Notes: generated from the letters alone by a model not told the origin. A stretch of DNA of 64,000 nucleotides from Desulfosporosinus sp. FKB (GCF_002196705.1 NZ_NADJ01000008.1:26010-90009); one strand, 5' to 3'; shown: positions 1 to 7,755, counted from the first letter of the stretch. Translations and numbers: made by a program.

Positions 1-471
1 GTGGTTCTCATCGGCGGGGATTGTAATGAAAATCGTCTTCGCATTGCTCCAACAGTTCTGGACAACATAGCTAGGGAAGACCCGATCATGCAAGAAGAAA
101 TTTTTGGGCCAATATTACCGTTGTTGGAGTTCACCGATATTTCAGAGGTAATTCAGTTCGTCAATAGCCGCTCTAAACCACTTGCCTTATATCTCTTTAC
201 AACAAGTAAAGAGATTGAGTCGCGGATTATTCAAAGTATATCTTTTGGAGGAGGATGTATTAACGATACGATAGTTCATCTGGCGACCTCGAAACTGCCT
301 TTTGGTGGTGTGGGAGAAAGCGGAATGGGAAGTTATCACGGAAAATGGAGTTTTGATACCTTTACACATACTAAAAGCATTCTTAAAAAGTCTAATATAA
401 TCGATATAAAACTTAGATACCCACCTTATGAGAATAAACTAAATATCCTCAAAAAGTTATTTAACCTGTAA
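1..471 (+). CDS. Aldehyde dehydrogenase, C-terminal part (5' end outside window)
   Basis: C-terminal 156 residues of an NAD(P)-dependent aldehyde dehydrogenase, which oxidises aldehydes to acids. The segment shows the EEIFGPILP motif (the conserved Glu-Phe of the cofactor site) and, near the end, the PFGGVGESGMGSYHGK motif typical of the class 3 (YwdH/ALDH3-like) branch. That branch keeps a C-terminal tail like the one here, ending in a basic, Lys/Asn-rich stretch. The catalytic Cys and Rossmann region would lie upstream, outside the window, so the GTG at base 1 is probably not the real start. It converges on the ferritin-like gene. Family is fairly certain; substrate cannot be told. Confidence 0.9.
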   Translation: MVLIGGDCNENRLRIAPTVLDNIAREDPIMQEEIFGPILPLLEFTDISEVIQFVNSRSKPLALYLFTTSKEIESRIIQSISFGGGCINDTIVHLATSKLPFGGVGESGMGSYHGKWSFDTFTHTKSILKKSNIIDIKLRYPPYENKLNILKKLFNL

Positions 472-542
472 GAAAGGATTTGATTTGCGGAGATGCTAAA
501 AAACAAATAACAATTAAATTTAAATGGAATGGGCGGTAACTA

Positions 543-599
543 CCTTACAACAACAATTAGCAGTGAGACGTGCGCTCACTGCTAATTGTTGTTGTAAGG
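543..599. terminator. Perfect 25-bp hairpin between convergent genes
   Basis: Bases 543-567 and 575-599 are perfect reverse complements with a 7-nt loop. It lies between the converging aldehyde dehydrogenase and ferritin-like genes, so it could stop transcription in both directions. There is no T-run directly after either arm (T-rich sequence starts about 10 nt after the right arm). Its length and perfection are unusual for an ordinary terminator. Confidence 0.5.
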
Positions 600-604
600 A
601 GCAG

Positions 605-976
605 TTACTTTTTAGTAATTTTTTTTATCTCTTCTTCGACTTCTTGTGCTCCTTGAGTATAAAATTTTTCTTCATCTGGAGCCAATTCTTTTAGGAGTCT
701 TATAAATTCGCCGGCATGAACTCTTTCCTCATCAGCAATATCCGTTAAGACTTCGATGGCCAATTGATTATCTATGGATTCAGCCAGCTGCATGTATAGC
801 TGGATAGCTTCATATTCTGCAGAAATCATGAAGCGAATGGCTCTTATTAATTCTTGTTCGGATAGTTTGCAGTTTTTTGCTAGGCCGGAAAACGGATTTC
901 CGAAATCAGGCATAATGTCGACCGTTGCCAAAACTTTATAAAAGTCTGAAAAAGTTCTGTTTGCTTCCTGATTCAT
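605..976 (-). CDS. Ferritin-like / rubrerythrin-family di-iron protein
   Basis: A small four-helix di-iron carboxylate protein of the rubrerythrin/ferritin superfamily, probably for iron storage or peroxide detoxification in the cytoplasm. Metal-ligand motifs are visible: SAEYEAIQLY in one helix and DEERVHAGEF (ExxH) in the next. There is no rubredoxin CxxC domain. The acidic/basic tail ends in EEEIKKITKK. An alternative TTG start at 1045 would add 23 residues, but that stretch appears to be the end of the neighbouring IS607-type element, so ATG at 976 is preferred although its ribosome binding site is weak. Even the first few codons from 976 may come from the element. Some relatives are encapsulin cargo; no shell gene is visible here. 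Confidence 0.75.
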   Translation of the reverse strand: MNQEANRTFSDFYKVLATVDIMPDFGNPFSGLAKNCKLSEQELIRAIRFMISAEYEAIQLYMQLAESIDNQLAIEVLTDIADEERVHAGEFIRLLKELAPDEEKFYTQGAQEVEEEIKKITKK

Positions 977-2100
977 CGTATCCGATTTTGTCCGAAGACT
1001 ACTTTCGTTTGATATAACACTCCACAGGCTTAAATTCGGATGCAACGTATCCTACATATTGACAGTTGCTTTTAGGTGCTAGACTGCCAATTTATATCTC
1101 GAAAGATTGATGGAAGCATTGAAATCCCTATCTATCACTAAGCCACATTCACATCTATATATCCTGTCAGATAACTTCAAGTCTTGTTTTATAGTTCCAC
1201 AACAGGAACACAACTTACTTGATGGATACCACTTATCTGCTTCTGCAAACTCAATACCAAATCGTTCACATTTGTATTGAAGTTTCGACTTAAAGTCATA
1301 CAGTCTTTGCTTGGCTATAGCTTTAGATAGATGTCGATTTTTCATCATTCCCTTGATGTTCAAGGTGTTCAAGGTTTCCATAACCACTTTACAAGGTTTG
1401 GTTTTCACTATCGTATTTGTGGCTTGATGGATATGATTATTTCTGATTCCGTTTAACTTTCGATGTTGCATACGGATTTGGTTTTCGACGTTTATAATGT
1501 TGCTGGTTTTGACGAAACGGTTTCCCTCCTTATTCATTTCATATTTACGAGAAACTTTACGTTGCAACCTACGAAGCCGTTTCTCTAGCTTTTTAACACG
1601 TTGAGACTTATTGATATTTTTAAATGTCATTCCATTAGAGCATACTGCAAGTTCTTTAACACCAACGTCAATGCCTATTATTTCATCCGTCAATTGCTCT
1701 ATAATTTGTTCTTGCTCAATTCCTACACCGAGATACCAATACTTTCCGTCAAATGATACTCTAGGATTGGTGTGTTTTAAATCATTATCTGAGAGAAATT
1801 TTCCACCACTGGTATAATTCTTCTCTTGCTTGTTTAATGCCCAATTATAAGAAACTCTACAATAACCGATAGTCGTAGTCGTTCTCTTCAGTTGTAAGTT
1901 GCCCTTAATACCTAAGAAATGATTAAGTTGTTCTTGAGAGTAATAACGGTATCCACTGGGGGCAATGTTGAGGTTTTAGGGTATCGCTTTTGTTCCAGTT
2001 TCTTAATGTTTGCTCAGTCTTACCAATAAGTTTGGCAAATTCACCAATTGAATAATAGTTCAAGTCAATACACCTCTATTGGTAATGGTAAACCAATATA
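974..2100 (-). mobile_element. Decayed IS607-family element (approximate limits)
   Basis: Read on the minus strand, a MerR-like helix-turn-helix of a TnpA serine recombinase (from 2063) runs into a shortened TnpB (to 1079). On the left (2078-2097) ATTGGT and ACCAAT form a short inverted repeat before the tnpA start. On the right, 974-1045 contains the sequence TTTAAGCCTGTGGAG and ends in GAATCAGGAAGC, which resembles the conserved right-end/omega-RNA region downstream of tnpB genes as I recall it. The exact ends are inferred, not proven; no target duplication is expected for this family. Confidence 0.6.
1079..2063 (-). pseudogene. tnpA'-tnpB' fusion remnant of an IS607-type transposon
   Basis: Start TTG at 2063 follows AGAGGTG. 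The first about 38 codons read as an IS607 TnpA HTH (YYSIGEFAKLIGKTEQTL...). A run of five G on the + strand (1958-1962) breaks the frame: removing one base restores SGYRYYSQEQL and the start of the catalytic domain, IGYCRVS. Near 1849 the frame then jumps directly to TnpB sequence (YNWALN..., then FDGKYWYLGVGIE), so most of the recombinase and much of the TnpB N-terminus are deleted. The last 204 residues keep TnpB RuvC-I (GIDVGVKELAV), the zinc ribbon (CSCCG...CECG) and RuvC-III (DRDFNASINL). It cannot move by itself. Whether the truncated TnpB still has nuclease activity is doubtful. Confidence 0.85.
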
Positions 2101-2484
2101 AATTATCAATAGAGTTTTACACACTTTTATAAAGGTTTAATTAGTGTTTTATCCCTCCTCTATTTTGTCCGTTATTAAATAAGAAATCCAAAATTAAATA
2201 TAATTCTGAATTCGACACACAATAACAATCTCCTTTATATTTTAAATTTTATACAAAATACAAGAGGTTGCCGCTTAGTATTCCAAAAAGTTAGAATTAC
2301 AAAAATTTTCCGTCCGGAAGAGGAGAATAGGTCTGTCTTGAAGAAGTATCTTTTAATAGTTATTAATTGGAATTAAGAGTAATTCATTGCCTCGACAAAT
2401 GACTGACTAAAAAGGAGGTGCGGGTGAGTTCCTAATCTCTATTAGAAACATCTCGATGAATAAGTTTAGAAAGGAATGATTTTA
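2101..2484. promoter_or_regulatory. Non-coding region with a candidate Spo0A box
   Basis: About 380 bases between the IS607 remnant and the sensor kinase gene hold no convincing gene. TTCGACA at 2211-2217 is an exact reverse complement of the Spo0A-box consensus TGTCGAA, and CTCGACA at about 2392 differs by one base. The kinase downstream resembles sporulation kinases, so control by Spo0A is possible. A 7-base match can occur by chance. Confidence 0.3.
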
Positions 2485-3753
2485 ATGATGGAAAATCAAA
2501 ATAAACTTGTGGATTGCTCATTGTATATTTACCCGGAAAAAAATATGATTAAATCGAAATTCCTTTCTAAATCTCATGGTTTTATCGGTAAACGTGATAA
2601 TACTCGACATAATCGACAACATTATCTGAACAGACTTGACAGAGTTAGTGGTTTACGCAGAGAGACAATAGAGTCTTTAAGCGAGATTAGCGTTCAAGAA
2701 CCTTCAGGCTTGAAAAGGGATATTAGGCGCGATAATTTGCTCAGAAACTATCGCAAGCTTTTTGACCATTTTCATGACAGCTTATTAATCGTTAATTTAG
2801 AAGGGCAAATTCTTGAAGCTAATAGGGCTGCCTTAAAGGCCTATGGCTATACTCGGGAAGAGTTAAGCTGCATGAAAGTTCACGACCTTAGGGCAGAGGA
2901 GACAAAGGATCTTATTCACGATCAGCTGCGACAAGCAATTGAAAAAGGGATAACCTTTCAAACCTATCATGTTAGACGAAATAGAGAACGATTTTCGGTT
3001 GAAGTAAACTCTCAGCAAATTATGATTAGATCTGAAAAGCTATTGGTAAGTATTATACGAAATAGTTCAGAACAAAAGTGTTTGAAGATGGCTTCTCTTA
3101 ACAGAGAAGACTTAACTATACTTGAAAAGATTGCTTCAGGGTTAGCCCATGAAATTAGAAATTCAATCACAGGTGTTCATGGATTTCTCCAACTAGCAAT
3201 TCGCCAAAAGCTAACTCAGGATAAGTTCGCAGAACATTGTACTCTAATGCTTCAGGAACTTAACCGCGCTAACTACATTCTAAGTCAACTAATTCTCGCC
3301 TCAAATGACAAGGTTCTCAACCTGGAACTTAAAAATCTTAATCAACTATTAAGAACGATGATACCGTCAATTCAAGTTACTGCCGAGGCGCAAGGTAAAA
3401 TAATTAAATGTTATCTAGAAGAAATTCCGGATATTTTTTTAGATGAAAATGAAATTAAAGAATTGATTAGGAATCTAGTTGATAATGCCTTGGATTCTAT
3501 TACAACAGGGGGGACGGTTACCATAACTACAACATCCTCAAATAAATTATTGGTTTTACAAATTCAGGATAACGGTCCCGGCATAATTCCGGAAATTCTA
3601 AATCAACTAGGGACTCCGTTCCTGACCACGAAGGAAAGGGGAATCGGATTAGGCTTAGTTATTTGTGAAAACATCGTAGCTCGTCATAAGGGCACTATTA
3701 ATTTTCAGACCAGTAACCTGGGGACGACTGTAAGAGTTTCCTTTAGTTTGTGA
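2485..3753 (+). CDS. PAS-domain sensor histidine kinase (sporulation-kinase-like)
   Basis: A soluble sensor kinase of 422 residues without membrane segments. The N-terminal about 85 residues are basic and unrecognised. A PAS domain follows (about 88-195, with LLIVNLEGQILEANRAA and YGYTREEL), then a HisKA domain with phospho-acceptor H-box GLAHEIRNS, and a HATPase domain with N-box NLVDNALDSI, G1 box QDNGPGI and G2 box GIGLGLVICE. The usual HEIRNP has Ser in place of Pro. ATG at 2476 sits directly on the AAAGGA site, so ATG 2485 (9-nt spacing) is the better start. No response regulator is adjacent, as is usual for orphan KinA-type kinases feeding the Spo0 phosphorelay; that role is inferred. 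Confidence 0.88.
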   Translation: MMENQNKLVDCSLYIYPEKNMIKSKFLSKSHGFIGKRDNTRHNRQHYLNRLDRVSGLRRETIESLSEISVQEPSGLKRDIRRDNLLRNYRKLFDHFHDSLLIVNLEGQILEANRAALKAYGYTREELSCMKVHDLRAEETKDLIHDQLRQAIEKGITFQTYHVRRNRERFSVEVNSQQIMIRSEKLLVSIIRNSSEQKCLKMASLNREDLTILEKIASGLAHEIRNSITGVHGFLQLAIRQKLTQDKFAEHCTLMLQELNRANYILSQLILASNDKVLNLELKNLNQLLRTMIPSIQVTAEAQGKIIKCYLEEIPDIFLDENEIKELIRNLVDNALDSITTGGTVTITTTSSNKLLVLQIQDNGPGIIPEILNQLGTPFLTTKERGIGLGLVICENIVARHKGTINFQTSNLGTTVRVSFSL

Positions 3754-3866
3754 TCTTCTAAGAGAGAGTGAATATAGAAGTGGGGGTCTTAAAAATTGAA
3801 TAGAACCTTAATGAAAAAGGTAAAGATACTTTGGTTTATAGAAGGAATATAAAGGAAAAGTGTAGA

Positions 3867-3932
3867 ATGATAATTGTAAAGATGGTTAAGAATGAACATG
3901 GTTTCATCATGCTTATTGAAACTATACAATAG
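3867..3932 (+). pseudogene. 21-residue ORF resembling a truncated prepilin leader
   Basis: ATG at 3867 follows AAAGGA with suitable spacing. The peptide MIIVKMVKNEHGFIMLIETI ends one codon later. Basic residues followed by G-F and a hydrophobic run with Glu recall the class III signal of type IV prepilins, but Glu is at +6 rather than +5 and the frame stops at once. It may be the wreck of a pilin-like gene or chance. Confidence 0.2.
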
Positions 3933-3990
3933 TTAGTTCGCCTTGGCATATCCTGATAAAAGGAAACTCTTTGAGTAGGGGGGCAGGAGA

Positions 3991-4266
3991 ATGAACGAAG
4001 ATGTTGCAATAATTGAAGGTGTTTTTGACCTCCTCTTACCTGAAGTGCCATCGTCTCGATATAGATGGGGCAGAAAGGTTTGGCTTCGGGATATTGAAGT
4101 CGGGGCGAAAGGCAAACTCATATTTTTTGAAGATGGTGAATGCAATGTTACTAGTCTCAGCCGAATAAAAAGTATAAAGAGAACTTCGGATCACTTGGAA
4201 ATTTATACGAATAGCAGTATCTATAAATTAAGGCTTCTTGCCAGCGAATCTGTTAAGGACGTGTGA
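3991..4266 (+). CDS. Hypothetical 91-aa protein
   Basis: A small soluble protein with no family I recognise. It follows a G-rich ribosome binding site (AGGGGGGCAGGAGA). The sequence is mixed alpha/beta in appearance, with WGRKVWLRDIEVGAKGKLIFF and a C-terminal half rich in Ser/Thr and Arg/Lys (RIKSIKRTSDHLEIYTNSS), consistent with a small beta-barrel or PilZ/PH-like fold; that is only an impression. It has no signal peptide, membrane segment or cysteine cluster. It stands alone, converging on the G1 peptidase gene with a hairpin terminator between them. The opposite strand is also open here, but without a good start signal. Confidence 0.55.
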   Translation: MNEDVAIIEGVFDLLLPEVPSSRYRWGRKVWLRDIEVGAKGKLIFFEDGECNVTSLSRIKSIKRTSDHLEIYTNSSIYKLRLLASESVKDV

Positions 4267-4282
4267 ATTGTTAAAATGCAAA

Positions 4283-4308
4283 AACCAGGCATGAATTTAT
4301 GCCTGGTT
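4283..4308. terminator. Bidirectional hairpin terminator
   Basis: AACCAGGCAT (4283-4292) and ATGCCTGGTT (4299-4308) form a perfect 10-bp stem with a 6-nt loop, between the converging 91-aa gene and the G1 peptidase gene. The A-run before it gives a T-run for minus-strand transcripts. Confidence 0.75.
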
Positions 4309-4342
4309 ATAATTGTGCGTCTGTTACAGGTTATTACGAGCT

Positions 4343-5347
4343 TTAAAATTCCCAAGTCCAGACAAACCCGTCATCTTGTGATCCCTGGGTGATAGAGACG
4401 TGAATCCAACTGGAAGGAAATCTCTGAGTTCTATTTGGACGATATCCTTGGCTCGTTCCAGTACTTGAAGCTGAGTTTACAACATTGGTCGAGAATGATT
4501 CACCATCAGATCCAAGTTCTGAAGGAGCAATTAACACATCACCGCTTTGGGAAACGAGGGCAACAGGCTGTACGTTGCCAATGGATTTTAAGGATTGTCC
4601 ATTTACCATTGCAGAATGATAGGTGACCGATCCCATATTTGCTAACGGATATAATTGTCCATTCTGATTGGAAGGATCTTCACTAATCCACTCAGCCGAA
4701 GTTCCTATTCCCTGTGCATAATCTGAACTCAATGTTACAGGAGGAATTGTTTGACTTGGCGTCTCACCATTAATGGTAAAGGTTAACGTCCATGTTGAGC
4801 TTGAGCCTGTGGAGGGGGCTATACTGGCACTAATGGTGGAGCCAATTGGGACAGTCATGACGTTTTGGGCTGTCGAGGGCAATTCCTCCCAAAACACCTT
4901 AGCAACGGGCTGACCGTTATCAATTTCTTCAATTGTCCCCATTTGCAAAAGATCTGTAGAGGATACTCCCCCTAAACCAATCCACTGGGCCGCTACGGCA
5001 TCTGTTTGACTTGCACTAATAGTAGGAATCGTCCAGCTTCCGGAAACACTTGTATAACTCTCTCCGGTATCGGGAGTATTAATGTATCCTGCCCAATTCT
5101 CAGAGCCTTGGGTGTTTTCCGGAAGGGTAGTCGTAGTAGTCGTGGTATTGGAACTTTGTGGTTCTTGAAGTTGAGGAATTGGCATATGTTTGTGCTGGAA
5201 ATTTCTAAACATTTCGAAAGAAGACGCCAGCTTCTGATTTGTTGCAGTGGGAATTGGCATTCCATTAGTAAGAGAGCAGGCCCCCAATCCAACAAAGACA
5301 GCTAGAGCAAGAATTTGACTTTTAATTTTAATCGACTTAATTTTCAT
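4343..5347 (-). CDS. G1-family (eqolisin-like) glutamic peptidase lipoprotein
   Basis: A probable secreted acid endopeptidase anchored as a lipoprotein. Residues 1-24 form a signal with lipobox LGAC. A Pro/Ser/Thr-rich linker containing TTTTTTT follows to about residue 80. The peptidase G1 domain then runs from SENWAGYI to about residue 265 with VSGSWTIP, AAQWIGLGG, LLQMGT (candidate catalytic Gln) and SAEWISEDPS (candidate catalytic Glu). In eqolisins the Gln/Glu dyad cleaves at low pH. A strong site AGGAGGAGA precedes the ATG at 5347. Assignment rests on these motifs. It is transcribed divergently from a lipoprotein gene; a nutritional or cell-surface role in acid conditions is inference. 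Confidence 0.82.
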   Translation of the reverse strand: MKIKSIKIKSQILALAVFVGLGACSLTNGMPIPTATNQKLASSFEMFRNFQHKHMPIPQLQEPQSSNTTTTTTTLPENTQGSENWAGYINTPDTGESYTSVSGSWTIPTISASQTDAVAAQWIGLGGVSSTDLLQMGTIEEIDNGQPVAKVFWEELPSTAQNVMTVPIGSTISASIAPSTGSSSTWTLTFTINGETPSQTIPPVTLSSDYAQGIGTSAEWISEDPSNQNGQLYPLANMGSVTYHSAMVNGQSLKSIGNVQPVALVSQSGDVLIAPSELGSDGESFSTNVVNSASSTGTSQGYRPNRTQRFPSSWIHVSITQGSQDDGFVWTWEF

Positions 5348-5784
5348 ATAGTATCTCCTCCTCTCTAGTTTAATTTTTTAAAGAAGCATCAAAGTCTATG
5401 AATCGTTGAATAGAGTTTTAGGTCACCCCCATAAATACATGGTGAAGAATCTGTTGGTATTATTCTCTACGAATGTATAGAATCCTTCAAGGTAAATGAT
5501 AGTTCACATTTTCTTAAGACAATGTTCACATTGTATTATAAATCTTAGACCCACGTGAAAATAGAAGATGAAATGAACTGTCTGAAGGACTTAAGCTGTA
5601 TTGCCATCAAAGAATTGACTTAATGGTCCGATGTCTGATCTGTATTTAAAGTTTGCTCAATTTTAGGCTTTCACAGTTGCCATCTGTAGTGATTTGAGAG
5701 AGAATGTAAGAGGTAAAGATGTGCAAGTTGTTCTTTTGAGGTATTTTTGAGGTATTAATTTAAAAAGTTAGAGAGGTAAAATAG
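5348..5784. promoter_or_regulatory. Divergent intergenic region with 22-bp-spaced direct repeats
   Basis: This 437-base gap separates two divergent lipoprotein genes. GTTCACATT occurs at 5502-5510 and again at 5524-5532, exactly 22 bp apart (two helical turns), and the second copy lies in the inverted repeat CAATGTTCACATTG (5520-5533), followed by TATTATAA. This layout suits an OmpR-type regulator. No other structure is evident in the rest of the gap, and no firm promoter could be placed. Confidence 0.35.
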
Positions 5785-6408
5785 ATGAAGGTTCTGAAAA
5801 CCATCGCTTTAATGCTGATAATTTTTGCCCTAATGGGATGTAGCGCTGCTAAAGTGAAAACAACAGCTTCAACAACGAATGCAGAAACTCAAACCTCGAA
5901 ATCACAAGCCTCGACCCCGCAGGGACAAGCTGCGTCTGCCGATCCAACGTCCTTAACGACGGTCTCCCTTAAGTGGATTGGCTTAGATAAGGATCAATTA
6001 AGTCCAAATGACTTAAAAACTGATGGACAACCGGACGGACATTTTCATCTGACTGTCCCATTTAACCAATCGTCAGCTGTAAAATCGATCTGGATTCGCT
6101 ATTCTGAATTTGGCAAGTCTTTTAAATGGGGATGGATATATAACAAAAACCTTTCAATAGACGGATATAAGATGGCTGTTTTTGACAGCCTTGGTAATCA
6201 AATATTGCCTCAGAATGATAATGGGTACCGGGTAGACGGTTTAGCAGATTTCGATTTATATATTTCAGAACTCAATAATGAAAATGGGCGAGATACTTTT
6301 AAGTTTGAAAAAAACCAAACGTTCAATCTGGAACTTGATTATGTCACACAAGATAATCAGGTAGGTCGATATACTACCTCAGTTCAGTTAGTTGATTTTA
6401 ATAAATAG
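5785..6408 (+). CDS. Hypothetical lipoprotein
   Basis: A 207-residue exported lipoprotein with signal MKVLKTIALMLIIFALMGCS (lipobox LMGC, Cys at 19). A 40-residue linker rich in Thr, Ser, Gln and Ala (about 22-60) leads to a globular domain with many aromatic residues (KWIGLDKDQL, SIWIRYSEFGKSFKWGWIY) and acidic surface. It looks like a beta-sandwich, but I recognise no family. Ribosome binding site AGAGAGG at 5770-5776 supports the start. The gene is monocistronic, ending before a strong terminator. The linker composition resembles that of the deacetylase gene downstream, so both are probably cell-surface proteins. Confidence 0.75.
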   Translation: MKVLKTIALMLIIFALMGCSAAKVKTTASTTNAETQTSKSQASTPQGQAASADPTSLTTVSLKWIGLDKDQLSPNDLKTDGQPDGHFHLTVPFNQSSAVKSIWIRYSEFGKSFKWGWIYNKNLSIDGYKMAVFDSLGNQILPQNDNGYRVDGLADFDLYISELNNENGRDTFKFEKNQTFNLELDYVTQDNQVGRYTTSVQLVDFNK

Positions 6409-6438
6409 TATTAGACAAGGCTTTTTCCTAATATAATA

Positions 6439-6480
6439 AAGGCTCTCATTACGTTCTGGGTAATGAGGGCCTTATCTTTT
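6439..6480 (+). terminator. Rho-independent terminator
   Basis: A 14-bp stem (6439-6452 with 6460-6473, one G-U pair, 7-nt loop) is followed by TATCTTTTT. It ends the lipoprotein transcript. Confidence 0.9.
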
Positions 6481-6661
6481 TGGCCTTTCGCTATATTAAG
6501 GGAATTTGATTGTACAAGACAGTGTTAAAAAGAAGAGGTAATAAGCTCGGGGTGTCGAATAATTAGAATGAGGAGTAAAATTCCATAGAGCTTCGTGCAT
6601 AATGTCATTATTAGCCTCAAGATTATAGCTGCAGTTTAATCGGTACTAAGGATGTGAAACT

Positions 6662-7633
6662 TTGAGGAGAAAAAAGGCAGTAATTGTTACCATTTTAACA
6701 GGTTTGGGCGGATTAATTGTTGGCCTGACAGTTTTAGGTGCTATGTGGTTTAACGGCAATGCAGCAACGAAGGCGTCTATTGTTTCTCAGTCCTTGGGGA
6801 GTAGCAATAATTCACCTCCTGCGAAGGCTAAGACAATGAACGACGGAACGGATTCAAATTCTGGTAATTCCTCGCCTAACTCTGCTGAGACGTCTCCCCA
6901 AACAATGTCTTCACTTTCGTCTTCATCTTCACCCTCTCAAAGCCCTGCGACCAAGCCGGAAAAGCCGGAAGAGAATACCTCAAGCCAATCCTCAGCCTCA
7001 GCAGATCATCTTAATGGCCCTGCAGCTGATGTTATTTGGTCTCTTCCTGCCACAGCGAACGTGGTGTTCATAACGATAGATGATGGATGGTACCCGGATG
7101 ACTCTGTATTAGGAATCATGCATGCCCAGCATGTACCGATCTCGGCCTTTTTAATTGAAAATGCTGCTAAGGAGCACCCGGATTTTTGGCGATCATTTGT
7201 TGCCGCAGGAGGAGACATCGAGAATCATACAGTATCTCATCCGGATCTGACGAAAGATTCCCCAGCAGATGTGCTGAGCCAAATTAAAACTGCGCAAAGC
7301 TATTTAACATCATTTTCAACACCTACACTCTTCCGTCCACCCTACGGGGATTATAATCAAACAGTTTGTCAAGCTGCATATCAAGCCGGTATGAAACATT
7401 TAATCATGTGGAATGCAACCATGAGTGACAGTGGACTTCAGACATATAATGGAAAACCCCTTGCTCCCGGAAGCGTAATTTTACTGCATTGGAACGGCAA
7501 CTTAGGGTTTCAGCTGCAAAAATTGCTTAATATTATTGCCAAGCAGCACTTGGGAGTCGCTTCATTGCCTTATGCCTTGAATCATCCGAATAAGTTTCCT
7601 ATCACTTGGCCTAAGGAAGAGGCTGCTGATTAA
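6662..7633 (+). CDS. Membrane-anchored polysaccharide deacetylase (NodB domain)
   Basis: A carbohydrate esterase 4 enzyme that would remove acetyl groups from cell-wall or surface polysaccharide outside the cell. Start is TTG at 6662, 9 nt after AAGGA. Residues about 5-30 are one membrane segment or uncleaved signal. A disordered Ser/Pro/Lys/Asn linker covers about 38-118. The NodB domain follows with motif 1 FITIDDGW, motif 2 HTVSHP, motif 3 RPPYGD and the late motif LLHWNGN. The Asp-His-His metal site is therefore intact. The last residues are acidic. Natural substrate (peptidoglycan or exopolysaccharide) is not known. It is flanked by its own terminator, so it is likely a single-gene unit. 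Confidence 0.9.
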   Translation: MRRKKAVIVTILTGLGGLIVGLTVLGAMWFNGNAATKASIVSQSLGSSNNSPPAKAKTMNDGTDSNSGNSSPNSAETSPQTMSSLSSSSSPSQSPATKPEKPEENTSSQSSASADHLNGPAADVIWSLPATANVVFITIDDGWYPDDSVLGIMHAQHVPISAFLIENAAKEHPDFWRSFVAAGGDIENHTVSHPDLTKDSPADVLSQIKTAQSYLTSFSTPTLFRPPYGDYNQTVCQAAYQAGMKHLIMWNATMSDSGLQTYNGKPLAPGSVILLHWNGNLGFQLQKLLNIIAKQHLGVASLPYALNHPNKFPITWPKEEAAD

Positions 7634-7669
7634 AAACCTTTTGCTTACCCGATTGGGACGGGATTATCA

Positions 7670-7725
7670 AGAAAAGCTTCCCGACTGCTCAAGACATCAT
7701 AGCAGCAAGGAAGCTTTTCTTTTTA
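7670..7725 (+). terminator. Rho-independent terminator
   Basis: AGAAAAGCTTCC (7670-7681) pairs perfectly with 7709-7720, with a further CTGCT/AGCAG pairing in the loop, then a T-run. It ends the deacetylase transcript and lies just beyond the converging merR gene. Confidence 0.85.
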
Positions 7726-7755
7726 AAACCTGCAAATTACTGATTAGCGTTATCG

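Noticed and set aside
5006-5305. A 99-codon + strand ORF over the G1 peptidase gene
   Set aside because: No ribosome binding site or family resemblance; the minus-strand gene has signal peptide, motifs and a strong start site.
5614-5643. TTGACT as a -35 site for the lipoprotein gene at 5785
   Set aside because: The nearest -10-like sequence (TGTATT) is 20 bp away, too far for a confident promoter.
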